Positions 18,250-27,614 are shown, counted from the first letter of the stretch. The stretch is 64,000 nucleotides of DNA from JAUIIK01 sp963709995 (GCA_963709995.1 CAVPYN010000001.1:575707-639706); one strand, 5' to 3'. Translations and numbers: made by a program. The notes: generated by a model not told the origin, from the letters alone.

Positions 18250-19991
18250 GTGCACGCAGGTGATGTGCTGGCCGAGATGCTCATCAACTATCGCGTGGAA
18301 TATGTCTTTGGACTGCCCGGCGGCCAGACTGCCGCGCTCTACGACGGGATCTATCGACGACCCCGGCAGATCTCTCATATTCTGATGCGTGACGAGCGCC
18401 ATGCGGCCTATGCCGCGGACGGATTCGCGCGTGTCACCGGCCGCATTGGCGTGTGCGATGCTACGGTTGGTCCGGGCGCGACGAAACTTCCTTCCGGGCT
18501 TGCAGAGGCGAAGCATTCGTCAATCCCGATTCTGGCCATTCTCAGCGATATCAAGCAATCTACATTGCCACTCAGCGACTTTGGAGCGGCTTCTCAGGCG
18601 CTCGATCAGCTCCGTATGCTTGAGCCGCTCGTGAAGTGGCAGGGCCGCGTGCCGATTCCAGAGATCCTTCCAGAGATGGTCGAACTGCTATCCGACAGGC
18701 AACCAGCGGCCGGCCCGGCCCGGTTGTCCTCGACATTCCCGACGATGTCTTTACCGCGAACTGTGAAGGCATCGATCTGGATGTTGGATCGCATATCCGT
18801 GACAGCGGATTCCCGGCGCGCCGTGTCGGGCCCGATAGCGATTCGGTTGCCCTCGCTTCATTTCAACTCATCGAAGCCGAGCGGCCGGTGATCGTCGCCG
18901 GAGGCGGGATCCATAATGCTGGCGCGACCGATGAACTGCTTCGCCTTGCCGAGCGGCTGGATATCCCGGTGGCGACAACCTGGAGTGGGAAGGGTGCAAT
19001 TCCTGAGAACCACCGCTTGTCGCTCGGGTTGCTCGGCGCGATGGGCACGACGAGCGCGACGGAGATTGTTGCCGGAGCCGACCTGGTTTTTCTCGTTGGT
19101 TACAAATCCGGGCAGAACTCGACCTTCTCCTGGACGTTGCCACGGGAGGATCAAGCTGTGATCCATCTCGACATCGATCCTGCCGAAATCGGCAAGGTGT
19201 TCACGACGGCGGTTGGTCTGGTCGGCGATGCGCGTACCGGACTCCAAATGATCCTCGGGCAGGTCTTTCCCGTCGAACGCCCCGAATGGATCGCTCAGGT
19301 GACAACGGCGCGGGAGCGCTGGAAACAGCAGCTAGATGCCGAACGATCCAGCGATCATGTGCCTGTCACCCCTCAACGTGTAATGGGAGAGCTCCAGCGT
19401 GTCTGGGGCCATGACGATCTGCTGGTCTGCGACGCCAGCTTCGCGAGTGGATGGGGCGGGGCGTTTCTGCAACTTCCGGTCGCGGGCCGGCGGGCGCTCT
19501 TTCCGCGGGGCGTTGCCGGGCTTGGATGGGGGCTGCCGGCCGCGATTGGCGCGCGCTTCGGACATCCCGAGGGCACGGTTGTTTGTGTCGCCGGAGATGG
19601 TGGATTTGCTTACAGTGTCGCGGAGCTTTCCACGCTTGCGAAGTATGGGCTCAAGATCGTCAGCATCGTGCTCAACAACAATGCGCTGAGCTGGATCAAA
19701 TGGAACCAGCGCATGACCTGGGGTGAGCGCTACCAGTCATCGGATTTCCCGGACATTGATTTTGCGGCGGTCGCTCGCGGGTTCGGGTGCGACGGTGTGT
19801 CGGTGACCCATCCTGAGGAATTGAGCGTGGCGCTCGAGGATGCGTTCGCGAACGCCGGTCCGGTCGTCATCGATGTGAAGACAGAAGAGTGGGAAACACC
19901 GCTACTGGCTTGCCGGGCTGCGGTCGAACGCCCGCGAGACGCAGTGGTTCATGCGTCGTCGCAGCCGCATCATCGCCAGGAGCCGCACTAA
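18250..19991 (+). CDS. Acetolactate-synthase-like thiamine-diphosphate enzyme, one frame change
   Basis: A ThDP-dependent decarboxylase/carboligase of the acetohydroxyacid synthase large-subunit type. It starts at GTG 18250 behind GGAGAAGAGG. The N-terminal Pyr domain (VEYVFGLPGG and the catalytic Glu region) is in one frame to about 18680. The rest (a central Rossmann-like domain and a C-terminal PP domain with GDGGFAYS and NNNALSWIKW) is in another. The join falls in the run PEMV to TAIRQA, so one base is missing or added near 18680. With no regulatory subunit nearby and a shortened C-terminus, an alternative carboligase or decarboxylase role is as likely as branched-chain synthesis. It is convergent with the dehydratase by 4 nt. 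Confidence 0.82.
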
Positions 19992-20926
19992 CCCAGGAGA
20001 ACCTCCCCCAGCGCGTCAGGGTCAATGCTGCCGCCACTGACGATACAGACTGTGTGGCCCCTGGAATCTGGACTCAATTTCAGTGCGGCGGCGACCGATA
20101 AAGCGCCAGCGCCTTCCGCGACAAGTTTGTTCTTCGCGGCCAGCAGTCCTATTGCCTCGCGGGTTTCGGCGTCGCTCACCGTCAGGCAACCATCCGCCAG
20201 CCTTAGCAGATCCGGAAACATCGCGTCCATGACGAATGGCGCGCCAGCACCATCGACGAAGGTCGTCCCCTGCATCGTTCGTGCCTCGCCAGCATCGAAC
20301 GAGACGGCGAATCCGCACGCGCCCTCAGGTTGCACGCCCAGAACGCGAACGTCTGGATTCGCTGCCTTCAAGGCGACGGCAATTCCAATCAAGAGGCCGC
20401 CGCTACCGACCGGCACAATCACCGTTTCGACATCTGGAAGATCTTCCGCGATCTCAAGCCCGATCGTGCCGTGACCGGCAACCACGTCTGGATCGTCGAA
20501 CGGGTGGACGAAACCGGGACGGTCATTGAAGCGGCCGTCGTTCATTGCCGCGAACATCTCAGCTCTGGGGATAAACTCGATGCTCGCTCCATACGCGCGT
20601 GTGGCGTCGATCTTGGATTGTGGCGCTCCTTCGGGCATGATCGCGGTCGCCGGGATTCCGAGCCGTCGCGCGGACCAGGCCACGCCTTGCGACATGTTTC
20701 CCGCGCTTAGCGTTGACACCTCATTCATCTCACTCGATTCAGCCCGGATCGCGATCGCGTTGTATGCACCGCGAATCTTGAACGAACCGACGGGCTGGAG
20801 GACCTCTGGTTTGATCCAGATGCCGGCGGCTCGGTCGTCGCCCCGTAGCGGAACCACCGGCGTCCTGATCGCGACGCCGTGAAGGCGATCCGCCGCTTGT
20901 CGGACCATATCCGGATCGATGTTCAC
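19988..20926 (-). CDS. PLP-dependent serine/threonine dehydratase-like protein
   Basis: A 312-residue fold-type II PLP enzyme. The Schiff-base lysine is K50 in GSFKIRGA. AGNMSQGVAW is the substrate/phosphate loop, and VGSGGLL is the glycine-rich loop that holds the PLP phosphate. Its length corresponds to catabolic threonine dehydratase or serine racemase, without an ACT regulatory domain. It would deaminate a hydroxy amino acid such as threonine or serine to a 2-oxo acid, a possible substrate for the ThDP enzyme encoded head-on at 18250. It lies downstream of the threonine-synthase-like gene on the same strand. Confidence 0.88.
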   Translation of the reverse strand: MNIDPDMVRQAADRLHGVAIRTPVVPLRGDDRAAGIWIKPEVLQPVGSFKIRGAYNAIAIRAESSEMNEVSTLSAGNMSQGVAWSARRLGIPATAIMPEGAPQSKIDATRAYGASIEFIPRAEMFAAMNDGRFNDRPGFVHPFDDPDVVAGHGTIGLEIAEDLPDVETVIVPVGSGGLLIGIAVALKAANPDVRVLGVQPEGACGFAVSFDAGEARTMQGTTFVDGAGAPFVMDAMFPDLLRLADGCLTVSDAETREAIGLLAAKNKLVAEGAGALSVAAALKLSPDSRGHTVCIVSGGSIDPDALGEVLLG

Positions 20927-20964
20927 GGTACCTCCTCCATCGTTTGACCCGTCTCGGAGCCTGG

Positions 20965-22122
20965 CTAGTCATTCTCATCCAATCGTCCTCCAGTGATGAT
21001 CAGAATCGCTGTCTGACCTTCGAGCGATTGCTCTTCGGCGAGCTGCCCGAGCGCGGCCAGCGTCGACGCGGACGTAAATTCGGCGACGATTCCGGCTTCT
21101 CGCGCAAGCAGATCCTGAGCAACAGCGATTTCATGATCTGACACGGCAAGCATCCTGCCGTTGCTTTGTTCAATCTCGTTTAGCAGCCGGATTGCATTGC
21201 GAGGTCTCCGAACCGCGATCGAATGTGCCTTCGTGTTGCCGTTGCCGTTGCCGTTGCCGTTGTCGATTGTCTTCCCGGTAAACCGTCGGGTCAACGGTTG
21301 AATCGCGCTTGCCTGAACCCCGATAAGATGGGGCAATTCGTCGAGGATTTCGATCTCGATCGCTTCTCGAAAGCCCTTGCCAATTGCCCCGAGTGTGCAG
21401 CCATCCCCGCTCGGAGCAATGACCCATTCAGGAGCGCGGCCTTCGAGTTGAACGGCAATTTCAAGCCCACAGGTCTTCTTGCCCTCAACAAGAAACGGAT
21501 TCAGGGCGCAGTTCCGGCTGTACCAGCCATGCCTTCTACCTTCGGTTTCTGACTCGTCGAAAGCCTGGTCGTAGTTGCCTGCCGAAACGTGAACCTCCGC
21601 CCCGAAGCGTTCGAGCCAGGCGATGCGCGTTCGCGATGCAACGCTTGGAACATACGCGTGACAGGCGAGCCCGGCGTGAGCTGCGAAGCCTGCCAAAGAT
21701 ATTGCGGCATTGCCTGCCGATGCGCAATAGACGGCGCTGTGTCCCTGTTCGATAGCCATCGTCATGCCGATCGCTGTTGCCCGGTCCTTGAGACAGTGCG
21801 TCGGATTGCGCGTTTCGTCCTTCAGATAGAGTGTGCGAAGACCGAAACGCCGGGCGAGACGAGGAGCATGCACGAGCGGGGTGTCTCCGGCGGGCAGGAC
21901 TGGCCCTGGATGCTTGACCGGTAGCAGCGGCATCCAGCGAAACAAGTCCGCCCGTGAGGAATTGCGCCCGCCAGCGTGTCGCAGCTCCCGTCCGGCGTTT
22001 TCGTAGTCGTACAGGACGTCAAGCACTGGGGGATCGAGGTCGCCAGTCTGCTGAGCATAGGCAGTCGGGTCAAACGGAAGCACTTCGCCAGTAGTCAATT
22101 GTCTCAATCCGGTGACGTGCAT
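20965..22122 (-). CDS. Threonine-synthase-like PLP enzyme with Asn-Gly repeat insert
   Basis: A 385-residue fold-type II PLP enzyme. The lysine is K112 in HCLKDRAT; SAGNAAIS is the phosphate-side loop. It resembles threonine synthase and diaminopropionate ammonia-lyase, and the substrate is uncertain. An unusual NGNGNGNGN stretch near residue 290 is encoded by a hexanucleotide repeat (see 21235-21264). The start ATG 22122 has GAGGAGG upstream. It is on the same strand as the dehydratase and divergent from the M20 enzyme at 22232. A PLP lyase beside an M20 enzyme recalls the ygeX-ygeY arrangement in E. coli. Confidence 0.82.
   Translation of the reverse strand: MHVTGLRQLTTGEVLPFDPTAYAQQTGDLDPPVLDVLYDYENAGRELRHAGGRNSSRADLFRWMPLLPVKHPGPVLPAGDTPLVHAPRLARRFGLRTLYLKDETRNPTHCLKDRATAIGMTMAIEQGHSAVYCASAGNAAISLAGFAAHAGLACHAYVPSVASRTRIAWLERFGAEVHVSAGNYDQAFDESETEGRRHGWYSRNCALNPFLVEGKKTCGLEIAVQLEGRAPEWVIAPSGDGCTLGAIGKGFREAIEIEILDELPHLIGVQASAIQPLTRRFTGKTIDNGNGNGNGNTKAHSIAVRRPRNAIRLLNEIEQSNGRMLAVSDHEIAVAQDLLAREAGIVAEFTSASTLAALGQLAEEQSLEGQTAILIITGGRLDEND
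21235..21264. repeat. Hexanucleotide (GTTGCC) microsatellite within a coding region
   Basis: Four perfect GTTGCC units (21235-21258) plus one imperfect unit (GTTGTC, 21259-21264). On the coding strand each unit adds Gly-Asn, giving the NGNGNGNGN loop of the threonine-synthase-like protein. Slippage by one unit would change loop length without shifting the frame. Confidence 0.95.
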
Positions 22123-22231
22123 TTGGGGAACGCCTCCTCGAACACATTGCGAACCAGCATTCCGCTATTGAACCTCTTCGTCTGCTCCATCATACTTTCC
22201 GACAGGTAGCACTGGTCGTCACGGGGGGCTT

Positions 22232-23401
22232 ATGTACAAGTTCGAGCGAGCTGAAATCATCGAAGCGGCAAGCGAGTTGATTCGGATCCCATCGATCAAT
22301 CCGGATCTGGTGGATGAGGGGGGCGGCGAATCTGAGCTTGCAGAGGCGATCGCGTCTCGATTGCGGCGCACTCCGGGGATAGACGTTGAGTTGCAGCCGA
22401 CCAACGACGGGCGAATGAATGTCATCGCCGCCGCCGGCACAGGCAGGGGACGGACGATCCTGCTTAATGGCCATCTCGACACCGTTGGAGTGGAGGGCAT
22501 GGCTAAACCATTCAATCCGCGTGTGGAGGGCAACCGGCTGTACGGTCGCGGCGCATACGATATGAAAGCCGCGATGGGAAGCGCGACGCTCCTGCTCGAA
22601 CGCATCGCTGAGGGAGGAGACTTCCCCGGGCGCGTCGTCGTTACCTATGTCGTTGACGAAGAGTACGCCAGCATTGGCACCGAGGCGGTTGTGCGTGAGA
22701 TCAGTCGCTGGTCGCCCGATGCTGCGATCGTGCTTGAGAATAGCGATCTCGACATTTGCGTCGCCCACAAGGGATTCATGTGGACAGAGTTCGTCACCCA
22801 GGGCGTCGCCGCTCACGGCAGTCGCTACTGGCTGGGGGTCGATGCGATCGCCATGATGGGCTATGTCCAGGTCGAGCTGGACAAGCTTGGTGGGCAATTG
22901 CTGGAGCGACATCCACATCGATATCTAGGCCCGCCATCGCTTCACATGGGGTTGATTCGCGGTGGGCAGGAGGTTTCATCCTATGCCGCAGCCTGTTACC
23001 TTCAGGTCGAACGGCGCACCGTGCCGGGGGAGACGGTCGAGATGGTCGAAGCTGAGTACGACGCGATCATTGAGCGGCTGCAACAGCGAGATCCTGACTT
23101 CTCGGCGATGGCAATGACTGGCATCATTCGAAACCCGTTCGAGGTGTCCGAAGACGAGGAGATCGTTCAGGTCCTGCGAGAGACGATCACCGAGATGCGT
23201 GGACAGCCGCCAAACTTCATCGGCAAGGCTGGATGGGCTGACTCAGCGCTTCTGGCCGAGGCTGGAATCCCGACCACCTATTTCGGTCCAGCCGGTTTTG
23301 GCGCGCACGGAGCTGAAGAGTGGGTCGACATCGATTCACTCGTGATGTTTACCAACATCCTAGCTCAATGCGTCTATCGATTTTGTTCGTCAGAAGACTA
23401 G
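22232..23401 (+). CDS. M20-family metallohydrolase (ArgE/DapE/ACY1 type)
   Basis: A 389-residue dizinc amidohydrolase/peptidase. Metal and catalytic residues are H81 and D83 (NGHLDTV), D110 (AYDMK), E143/E144 (DEEYAS) and a C-terminal His (GAHGAEEW). The lid domain lies between about 180 and 290. It removes an acyl, formyl or carbamoyl group, or a dipeptide residue, in the cytoplasm. The start ATG 22232 follows GGGGGG. It is divergent from the threonine-synthase-like gene with 109 nt between, so shared regulation is plausible. A strong stem-loop follows the stop. Confidence 0.9.
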   Translation: MYKFERAEIIEAASELIRIPSINPDLVDEGGGESELAEAIASRLRRTPGIDVELQPTNDGRMNVIAAAGTGRGRTILLNGHLDTVGVEGMAKPFNPRVEGNRLYGRGAYDMKAAMGSATLLLERIAEGGDFPGRVVVTYVVDEEYASIGTEAVVREISRWSPDAAIVLENSDLDICVAHKGFMWTEFVTQGVAAHGSRYWLGVDAIAMMGYVQVELDKLGGQLLERHPHRYLGPPSLHMGLIRGGQEVSSYAAACYLQVERRTVPGETVEMVEAEYDAIIERLQQRDPDFSAMAMTGIIRNPFEVSEDEEIVQVLRETITEMRGQPPNFIGKAGWADSALLAEAGIPTTYFGPAGFGAHGAEEWVDIDSLVMFTNILAQCVYRFCSSED

Positions 23402-23581
23402 CTTGGTCCGCAGATTGCCTGGCTTCTCGGACACCTCATTGCACTATCTTCGCTCGGCCCCCTGGGAATGTACGTACGGGGGGCATGAAGTTCGCCCGCT
23501 TCGGGCGCCGACCTCCCGCAACATGGTGCGTTCATTTCCGCGTCTTGATCTAGATCGGAAATAACTGGAGCCGTCAAATGC

Positions 23582-23614
23582 CATCGCGCCCATCATTGAA
23601 GGATGGGCGCGATG
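23582..23614. terminator. Stem-loop between convergent genes (bidirectional terminator)
   Basis: A perfect 13-bp stem (23582-23594 with 23602-23614) around a 7-nt loop, sited between the converging ends of the M20 gene (23401) and the secreted protein gene (23642). The T-run is weak, so termination is inferred mainly from the stem and position. Confidence 0.65.
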
Positions 23615-23641
23615 CGGTTATTGAATCAATGACCACGAAGC

Positions 23642-24571
23642 CTACTTGGAGTTGTAGTGCGCCCCTCCGATCAATGAAAGCCGCACGCCGTAGCCGAACT
23701 CGCAGTGTGAGAGGTTCTGGGCAGCGCCGATGACGCGTCCGTTACCGTAGAGTTCCGCATAGTCTCCGGTTCCTCCGATGATTGTGTAGGTGCCGAACCC
23801 GAATGAACTGAACGACACATCCTGAGCACCAGCCACGAACCCGATCTGGACCGTCCCGCCTTCGTTAGCGAGCTCCACAACGCCGAACAGGTTGTAGGTA
23901 TGCGTCCAGCGCGTTCCTGAGCCGATGAAGATGCCTTCGGCGCTACCGAAGCCTTCGATCACGCCAGAACTCAAGTAGTTTCCGACCGTCGGTCCGTCGG
24001 TGAAGCAGAGCGTAACGCTGGTGTTCATCGCCTGCACCGGTGTTGCCATGGTTGAAAGGATGCCCTCGATCGTGACCGATGCTTCGTCTTCCCCGGCGAA
24101 TTCCCCGAAGAAGCTCTTGCCGGCATTTCCGCCATGTCCGTGGAGGGCAATGCTCGTGAATGCATACTCCTCGCCCGGCACGTCCGAGTAACTTTGAATC
24201 CAGCGGCCCGTCCAGGATCCTGACTCATCGTCGATCGAGACATCTCCCCAGACTTCGGTGAAACCCGGGCACGATTCCTCCGAGCACTCACCAACGGTCC
24301 AGAAGTCAATGTTGATCGTTACCACCCCCGATCCCGTAATATCGCCCGAGAATTCGTCCACCTCCTGAAGCCCGCGAATGTGAAAGATGCCAGCATCGTC
24401 AACCCACTCTTCACCTGGATTGATCTCTTCGATGGTCGTTGCCGTAAAGCTCGCCGATACTCGCGTTGCCTGGTGATGATCGGCAGACACGGCTAGCGGT
24501 AACGCGCCGAGAACGAGGGCGGCGATAAACGCAAATGTGATTGAACGCCTCTTGAGCAATGCACTCGTCAT
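23642..24571 (-). CDS. Secreted protein, allene-oxide-cyclase-like beta-barrel candidate
   Basis: About 309 residues from ATG 24571, which has AAGGGA 8 nt upstream. The frame is open further (to 24733) but lacks a ribosome site there. A clear signal peptide (RRSITFAFIAALVLGALPLAVSA) precedes a Gly- and aromatic-rich beta-strand protein. Motifs such as GSWTGRW and GGTGDYAELYGNGRV resemble the repeating strands of the allene-oxide-cyclase/dirigent-like barrel, and I would not claim a function. Four cysteines in the mature part could form disulfides. It stands alone, between a convergent M20 gene and the copper ATPase. Confidence 0.75.
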   Translation of the reverse strand: MTSALLKRRSITFAFIAALVLGALPLAVSADHHQATRVSASFTATTIEEINPGEEWVDDAGIFHIRGLQEVDEFSGDITGSGVVTINIDFWTVGECSEESCPGFTEVWGDVSIDDESGSWTGRWIQSYSDVPGEEYAFTSIALHGHGGNAGKSFFGEFAGEDEASVTIEGILSTMATPVQAMNTSVTLCFTDGPTVGNYLSSGVIEGFGSAEGIFIGSGTRWTHTYNLFGVVELANEGGTVQIGFVAGAQDVSFSSFGFGTYTIIGGTGDYAELYGNGRVIGAAQNLSHCEFGYGVRLSLIGGAHYNSK

Positions 24572-24722
24572 TCTCAATTCCCTTCCCGTGTCAAACAGTA
24601 AGCCAATCTCCATTGCGAAAGCAGATGAGGGTCCGCTTCTCTCTGTCCTCCTTTCAGCGTCCTGCCGCGAGCCAAGAGGGATGGTGAGGGTACGGGCGAC
24701 CCCCAGCCTGGTTGATTTCCTA

Positions 24723-24746
24723 TATGCGGACATCTATGCGGACATC
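24723..24746. repeat. Tandem 12-bp direct repeat
   Basis: TATGCGGACATC occurs twice without a gap (24723-24734 and 24735-24746), in the 257-nt space between the secreted protein start (24571) and the copper ATPase stop (24829). It could be a direct-repeat operator upstream of the secreted protein gene, or simply a small duplication. Confidence 0.6.
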
Positions 24747-24828
24747 ATATTGCCTACAAGCAGTAAAGGCAAGACTGAACACACGGGGCCGCGTGCATTC
24801 AGCCTTGCCTGTTATTGTCGACCAGGGA

Positions 24829-27447
24829 TCAGCTCCAGATGAACCAGCTTGCTCCGATTGCGGCCGCAACCGCCGCAATGGCTGCGAGGTAGCCCGCTTC
24901 AGCCAGACGGCTTTGGAGTGGCGGGTTGGCGATCTCATCGGCGGTTTCCGGTGGGATGAAGCGACGCAGCCGCAGTGAATTCGTCACAACGCTGACGCTC
25001 GAAAGCGCCATCGCCGCCGCCGCGAGCGCAGGGCTAAGGATGTCGCCAGTCGTCCAGTAAAGTGCGCCCGCCGCAACAGGGATGAGCGCGATGTTGTAAC
25101 CGAACGCCCAGACGAGATTCTGTTTGATCGTCTGTACCGTCTTGCGTGACAAGGCGATCGCGGTCACCACCCCGCGTAGATCGCCGCCCATGAGGGTTAT
25201 ATCGCTGGACTCAAGCGCAACATCGGTGCCGGTTCCGATAGCGACGCCAAGATCAGCCCGGGCCAGTGCAGGGGCATCGTTGATCCCATCGCCGACCATC
25301 GCAACCACCGAGCCCCGGTGCTGGAGATCTTGCACTGCTGCGTCCTTGTCGCCCGGAAGTACTTCCGCCATGACCCGGTCCTGTCCGATACCGACTTGGG
25401 ACGCAACGGCCATCGACGTGGCCGGATTGTCACCGGTAATCATCCAGACGTCGAGGCCCAGAGCTTTCATTTCCGCGATCGCTTCGGCTGAAGTCGGCTT
25501 GACAGGATCGGCTATGGCGATGACCCCCCCGAATTCGCCATCCATGGCGACGTATACCGGCGTCTTGCCTGTGGAAGCCAGATCCAAAGCGTGAGTCTCC
25601 GCTTCCCCGACGTCAACGCCAATCTCCCGCATCATCTTCAGGTTCCCGATGCTGATCGACTGATCGCCTACTTGCCCCTGAACACCGTGACCGGTCAATG
25701 CTTCAAACCCGGTTACCGGTGACACCTCAAGACCGGCATCACGGGCAGAGTTGAGGATTGCCTGTCCGAGAGGATGTTCGGAGCCGGTTTCGACGCTCGC
25801 GGCAATTGCTAGCAACGTGTCTCTGTTCAAGGAGCCGTGAGGAACAACATCGGTCACGACCGGCTTCCCCAGGGTGATCGTGCCGGTCTTATCAAGAACG
25901 ATCGCCGAGATCTTATGCGCCGCCTCAAGTGCTTCCCCGCCACGGATCAGCACGCCCGATTCGGCGCCTTTTCCGGTTCCCACCATGATCGCCGTGGGCG
26001 TGGCGAGCCCCATCGCGCACGGGCAAGCGATGATCAGCACGGAGATCATGACCGTCAGGGCGAAGTTGAACTGTGGTTCGGGACCGACAACCAGCCAGAA
26101 CATGAACGTCAACGCCGCGACCACGATAACTGCTGGCACGAAGTAGAGCGCGATCTGATCGGCAAGTCGCTGGATCGGCGCTTTCGAACCCTGCGCATCC
26201 TGGACCATGCGAATAATCTGGGCGAGCGCGGTGTCCGCGCCGACTTTCGTCGCTTCGAAGGTGAATCCACCGGAGGTGTTGATCGTGCCACCGATGACTT
26301 CGTCTCCCGCAGACTTCTCGATGGGAAAGCTCTCGCCGGTCAGCATGCTCTCGTCGATGGTGGAGCGTCCTTCGAGAATGACGCCATCGACCGGGATCTT
26401 CTCTCCGGGCCGCACGCGAACGATATCCCCGCGAACGACATCGTCAATCGGGACGTCGATCTCCTGCTGGTCGCGGATGACGCGCGCGGTTCGCGGCGCG
26501 AGCCCCATGAGTGCCTTTATGGCGCCGGTGGTCTGGAACTTTGCTCGCGCTTCGAGCCAACGTCCGAGCAGGATCAAGCCTATGATGATCGTCGCGCTGT
26601 CGAAGTAGGTTTCGGGTTGGAGCCCGGCATCGGTGACGAATTGTGGCCAGATCGTGACCAGAGCGCTGTAGCCGTAGGCAGCGCTCGTGCCGAGCACTAC
26701 CAGGGTTGCCATGTTTGCCTGGAAGTGACGCGCGGCTGCCCAGGCCTGGGTGTAGAAGGTTCTCCCAGCCCAGAACTGTATCGGCGTGGCGATCGCGAGC
26801 AGGACAAACATCAACTGCCGGGTCATTTCATCATGACCGCCGTGCCCGTTGGTCTCCATTAGCCATGGGATGTCCGGCAGCCAGGAAGGCCAGAACATGA
26901 GCGCCATGATGACGATACTGGCTGCAATGGCTGCGAACGACTTGACCTTGTAGTCCCGCATCTCAGCCAGGTGACGACGGTCGTTCGCGTCGATGCTGGC
27001 GTCGGCTCCAGTGTCGTGGAGCGTCGCCGAGTATCCGGCTGACTCAACCGCTTCGAGGAGTTGCTGCACGGTGGTCTTTGCTGGATTGAAGCGAACAGTT
27101 GTTTGCTCGGTGGCGAGATTGACCGGCGCCGAGATGACGCCCGGTACGCGCTCAAGCTTGCGTTCGACGCGTTTGACGCAGGAGGCGCAGAACATCCCCT
27201 CGATGTCGAGCGTCGCTTCTTCATGCCGGACGCTGTATCCGGCGGATTCAATCGCGCCCTGGAGATCTGCTTCCGTTACTTGTGTGGGATCGAATGATAC
27301 TCTGGCTTCCTCCGTCGCGAGGTTCACCGCCACGTCAGAAACGCCTGGTACGCGCTCAAGCTTGCGTTCGACACGTTTGACACACGAGGCGCAGAACATT
27401 CCTTCGATCGGAATCGTCGTTTCGTTTGCTTCCAGCTTCGTCGCCAT
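24829..27447 (-). CDS. copA: Copper-translocating P1B-type ATPase with two N-terminal HMA domains
   Basis: An 872-residue P1B-1 copper exporter. The ATG at 27447 follows AGGAG by 6 nt; the frame is open to 27480. Two heavy-metal-associated domains carry GMFCASC (C19/C22 and C87/C90), with Phe where Thr is usual. Eight membrane segments follow, with the ion-site CPC at 475-477, the phosphorylation motif DKTGT (519-523), TGES in the actuator domain, the HP motif (EHPLG) and GDGIND. It pumps Cu(I) from the cytoplasm using ATP. The two HMA domains are almost identical around the metal site even at DNA level, which suggests a recent internal duplication. A CsoR-like operator lies 38 nt upstream. 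Confidence 0.95.
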   Translation of the reverse strand: MATKLEANETTIPIEGMFCASCVKRVERKLERVPGVSDVAVNLATEEARVSFDPTQVTEADLQGAIESAGYSVRHEEATLDIEGMFCASCVKRVERKLERVPGVISAPVNLATEQTTVRFNPAKTTVQQLLEAVESAGYSATLHDTGADASIDANDRRHLAEMRDYKVKSFAAIAASIVIMALMFWPSWLPDIPWLMETNGHGGHDEMTRQLMFVLLAIATPIQFWAGRTFYTQAWAAARHFQANMATLVVLGTSAAYGYSALVTIWPQFVTDAGLQPETYFDSATIIIGLILLGRWLEARAKFQTTGAIKALMGLAPRTARVIRDQQEIDVPIDDVVRGDIVRVRPGEKIPVDGVILEGRSTIDESMLTGESFPIEKSAGDEVIGGTINTSGGFTFEATKVGADTALAQIIRMVQDAQGSKAPIQRLADQIALYFVPAVIVVAALTFMFWLVVGPEPQFNFALTVMISVLIIACPCAMGLATPTAIMVGTGKGAESGVLIRGGEALEAAHKISAIVLDKTGTITLGKPVVTDVVPHGSLNRDTLLAIAASVETGSEHPLGQAILNSARDAGLEVSPVTGFEALTGHGVQGQVGDQSISIGNLKMMREIGVDVGEAETHALDLASTGKTPVYVAMDGEFGGVIAIADPVKPTSAEAIAEMKALGLDVWMITGDNPATSMAVASQVGIGQDRVMAEVLPGDKDAAVQDLQHRGSVVAMVGDGINDAPALARADLGVAIGTGTDVALESSDITLMGGDLRGVVTAIALSRKTVQTIKQNLVWAFGYNIALIPVAAGALYWTTGDILSPALAAAAMALSSVSVVTNSLRLRRFIPPETADEIANPPLQSRLAEAGYLAAIAAVAAAIGASWFIWS

Positions 27448-27484
27448 GTTCCACTCCTGAATATGCGCTGCCATCCACATTGAT

Positions 27485-27503
27485 TATACCCTATGGGGGT
27501 ATA
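27485..27503 (-). promoter_or_regulatory. CsoR-type copper-responsive operator overlapping the copA promoter
   Basis: An inverted repeat TATACCC-N5-GGGTATA matches the GC-core, AT-flank pattern of CsoR operators. It overlaps a TATAAT -10 read on the minus strand (27483-27488), with a weak TTGCGC -35 about 20 nt further up, so bound repressor would block RNA polymerase. Cu(I) would release it and allow copA expression. No csoR gene is visible in the window. Confidence 0.75.
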
Positions 27504-27614
27504 CAAGGGCGCAAGTTCATCAAGTGGTGTAGTCTGACGACGGACACAGCGATCTATCGGACCACCACCGTGCCTCGCGGCGCGGCAAACCTTATCTACT
27601 ATTAGTTGTGTGTG

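Noticed and set aside
21235..21264. CRISPR-like or integron-like repeat
   Set aside because: Units are only 6 bp with no spacers and lie in frame inside a coding gene; it is a microsatellite.
22190..22918. 242-codon minus-strand frame inside the M20 gene
   Set aside because: It lies opposite conserved metal-binding motifs of the M20 enzyme and has no recognisable domain.
25837..26862. 341-codon plus-strand frame inside copA
   Set aside because: Antisense to the ATPase core; composition (His, Arg, Asp rich) is typical of a shadow frame.
27483..27514. MerR/CueR-type copper promoter at copA
   Set aside because: The dyad is ACCC/GGGT with AT flanks rather than the CueR ACCTTCC/GGAAGGT type, and the -35/-10 spacing is about 20 nt and poorly defined; a CsoR operator fits better.
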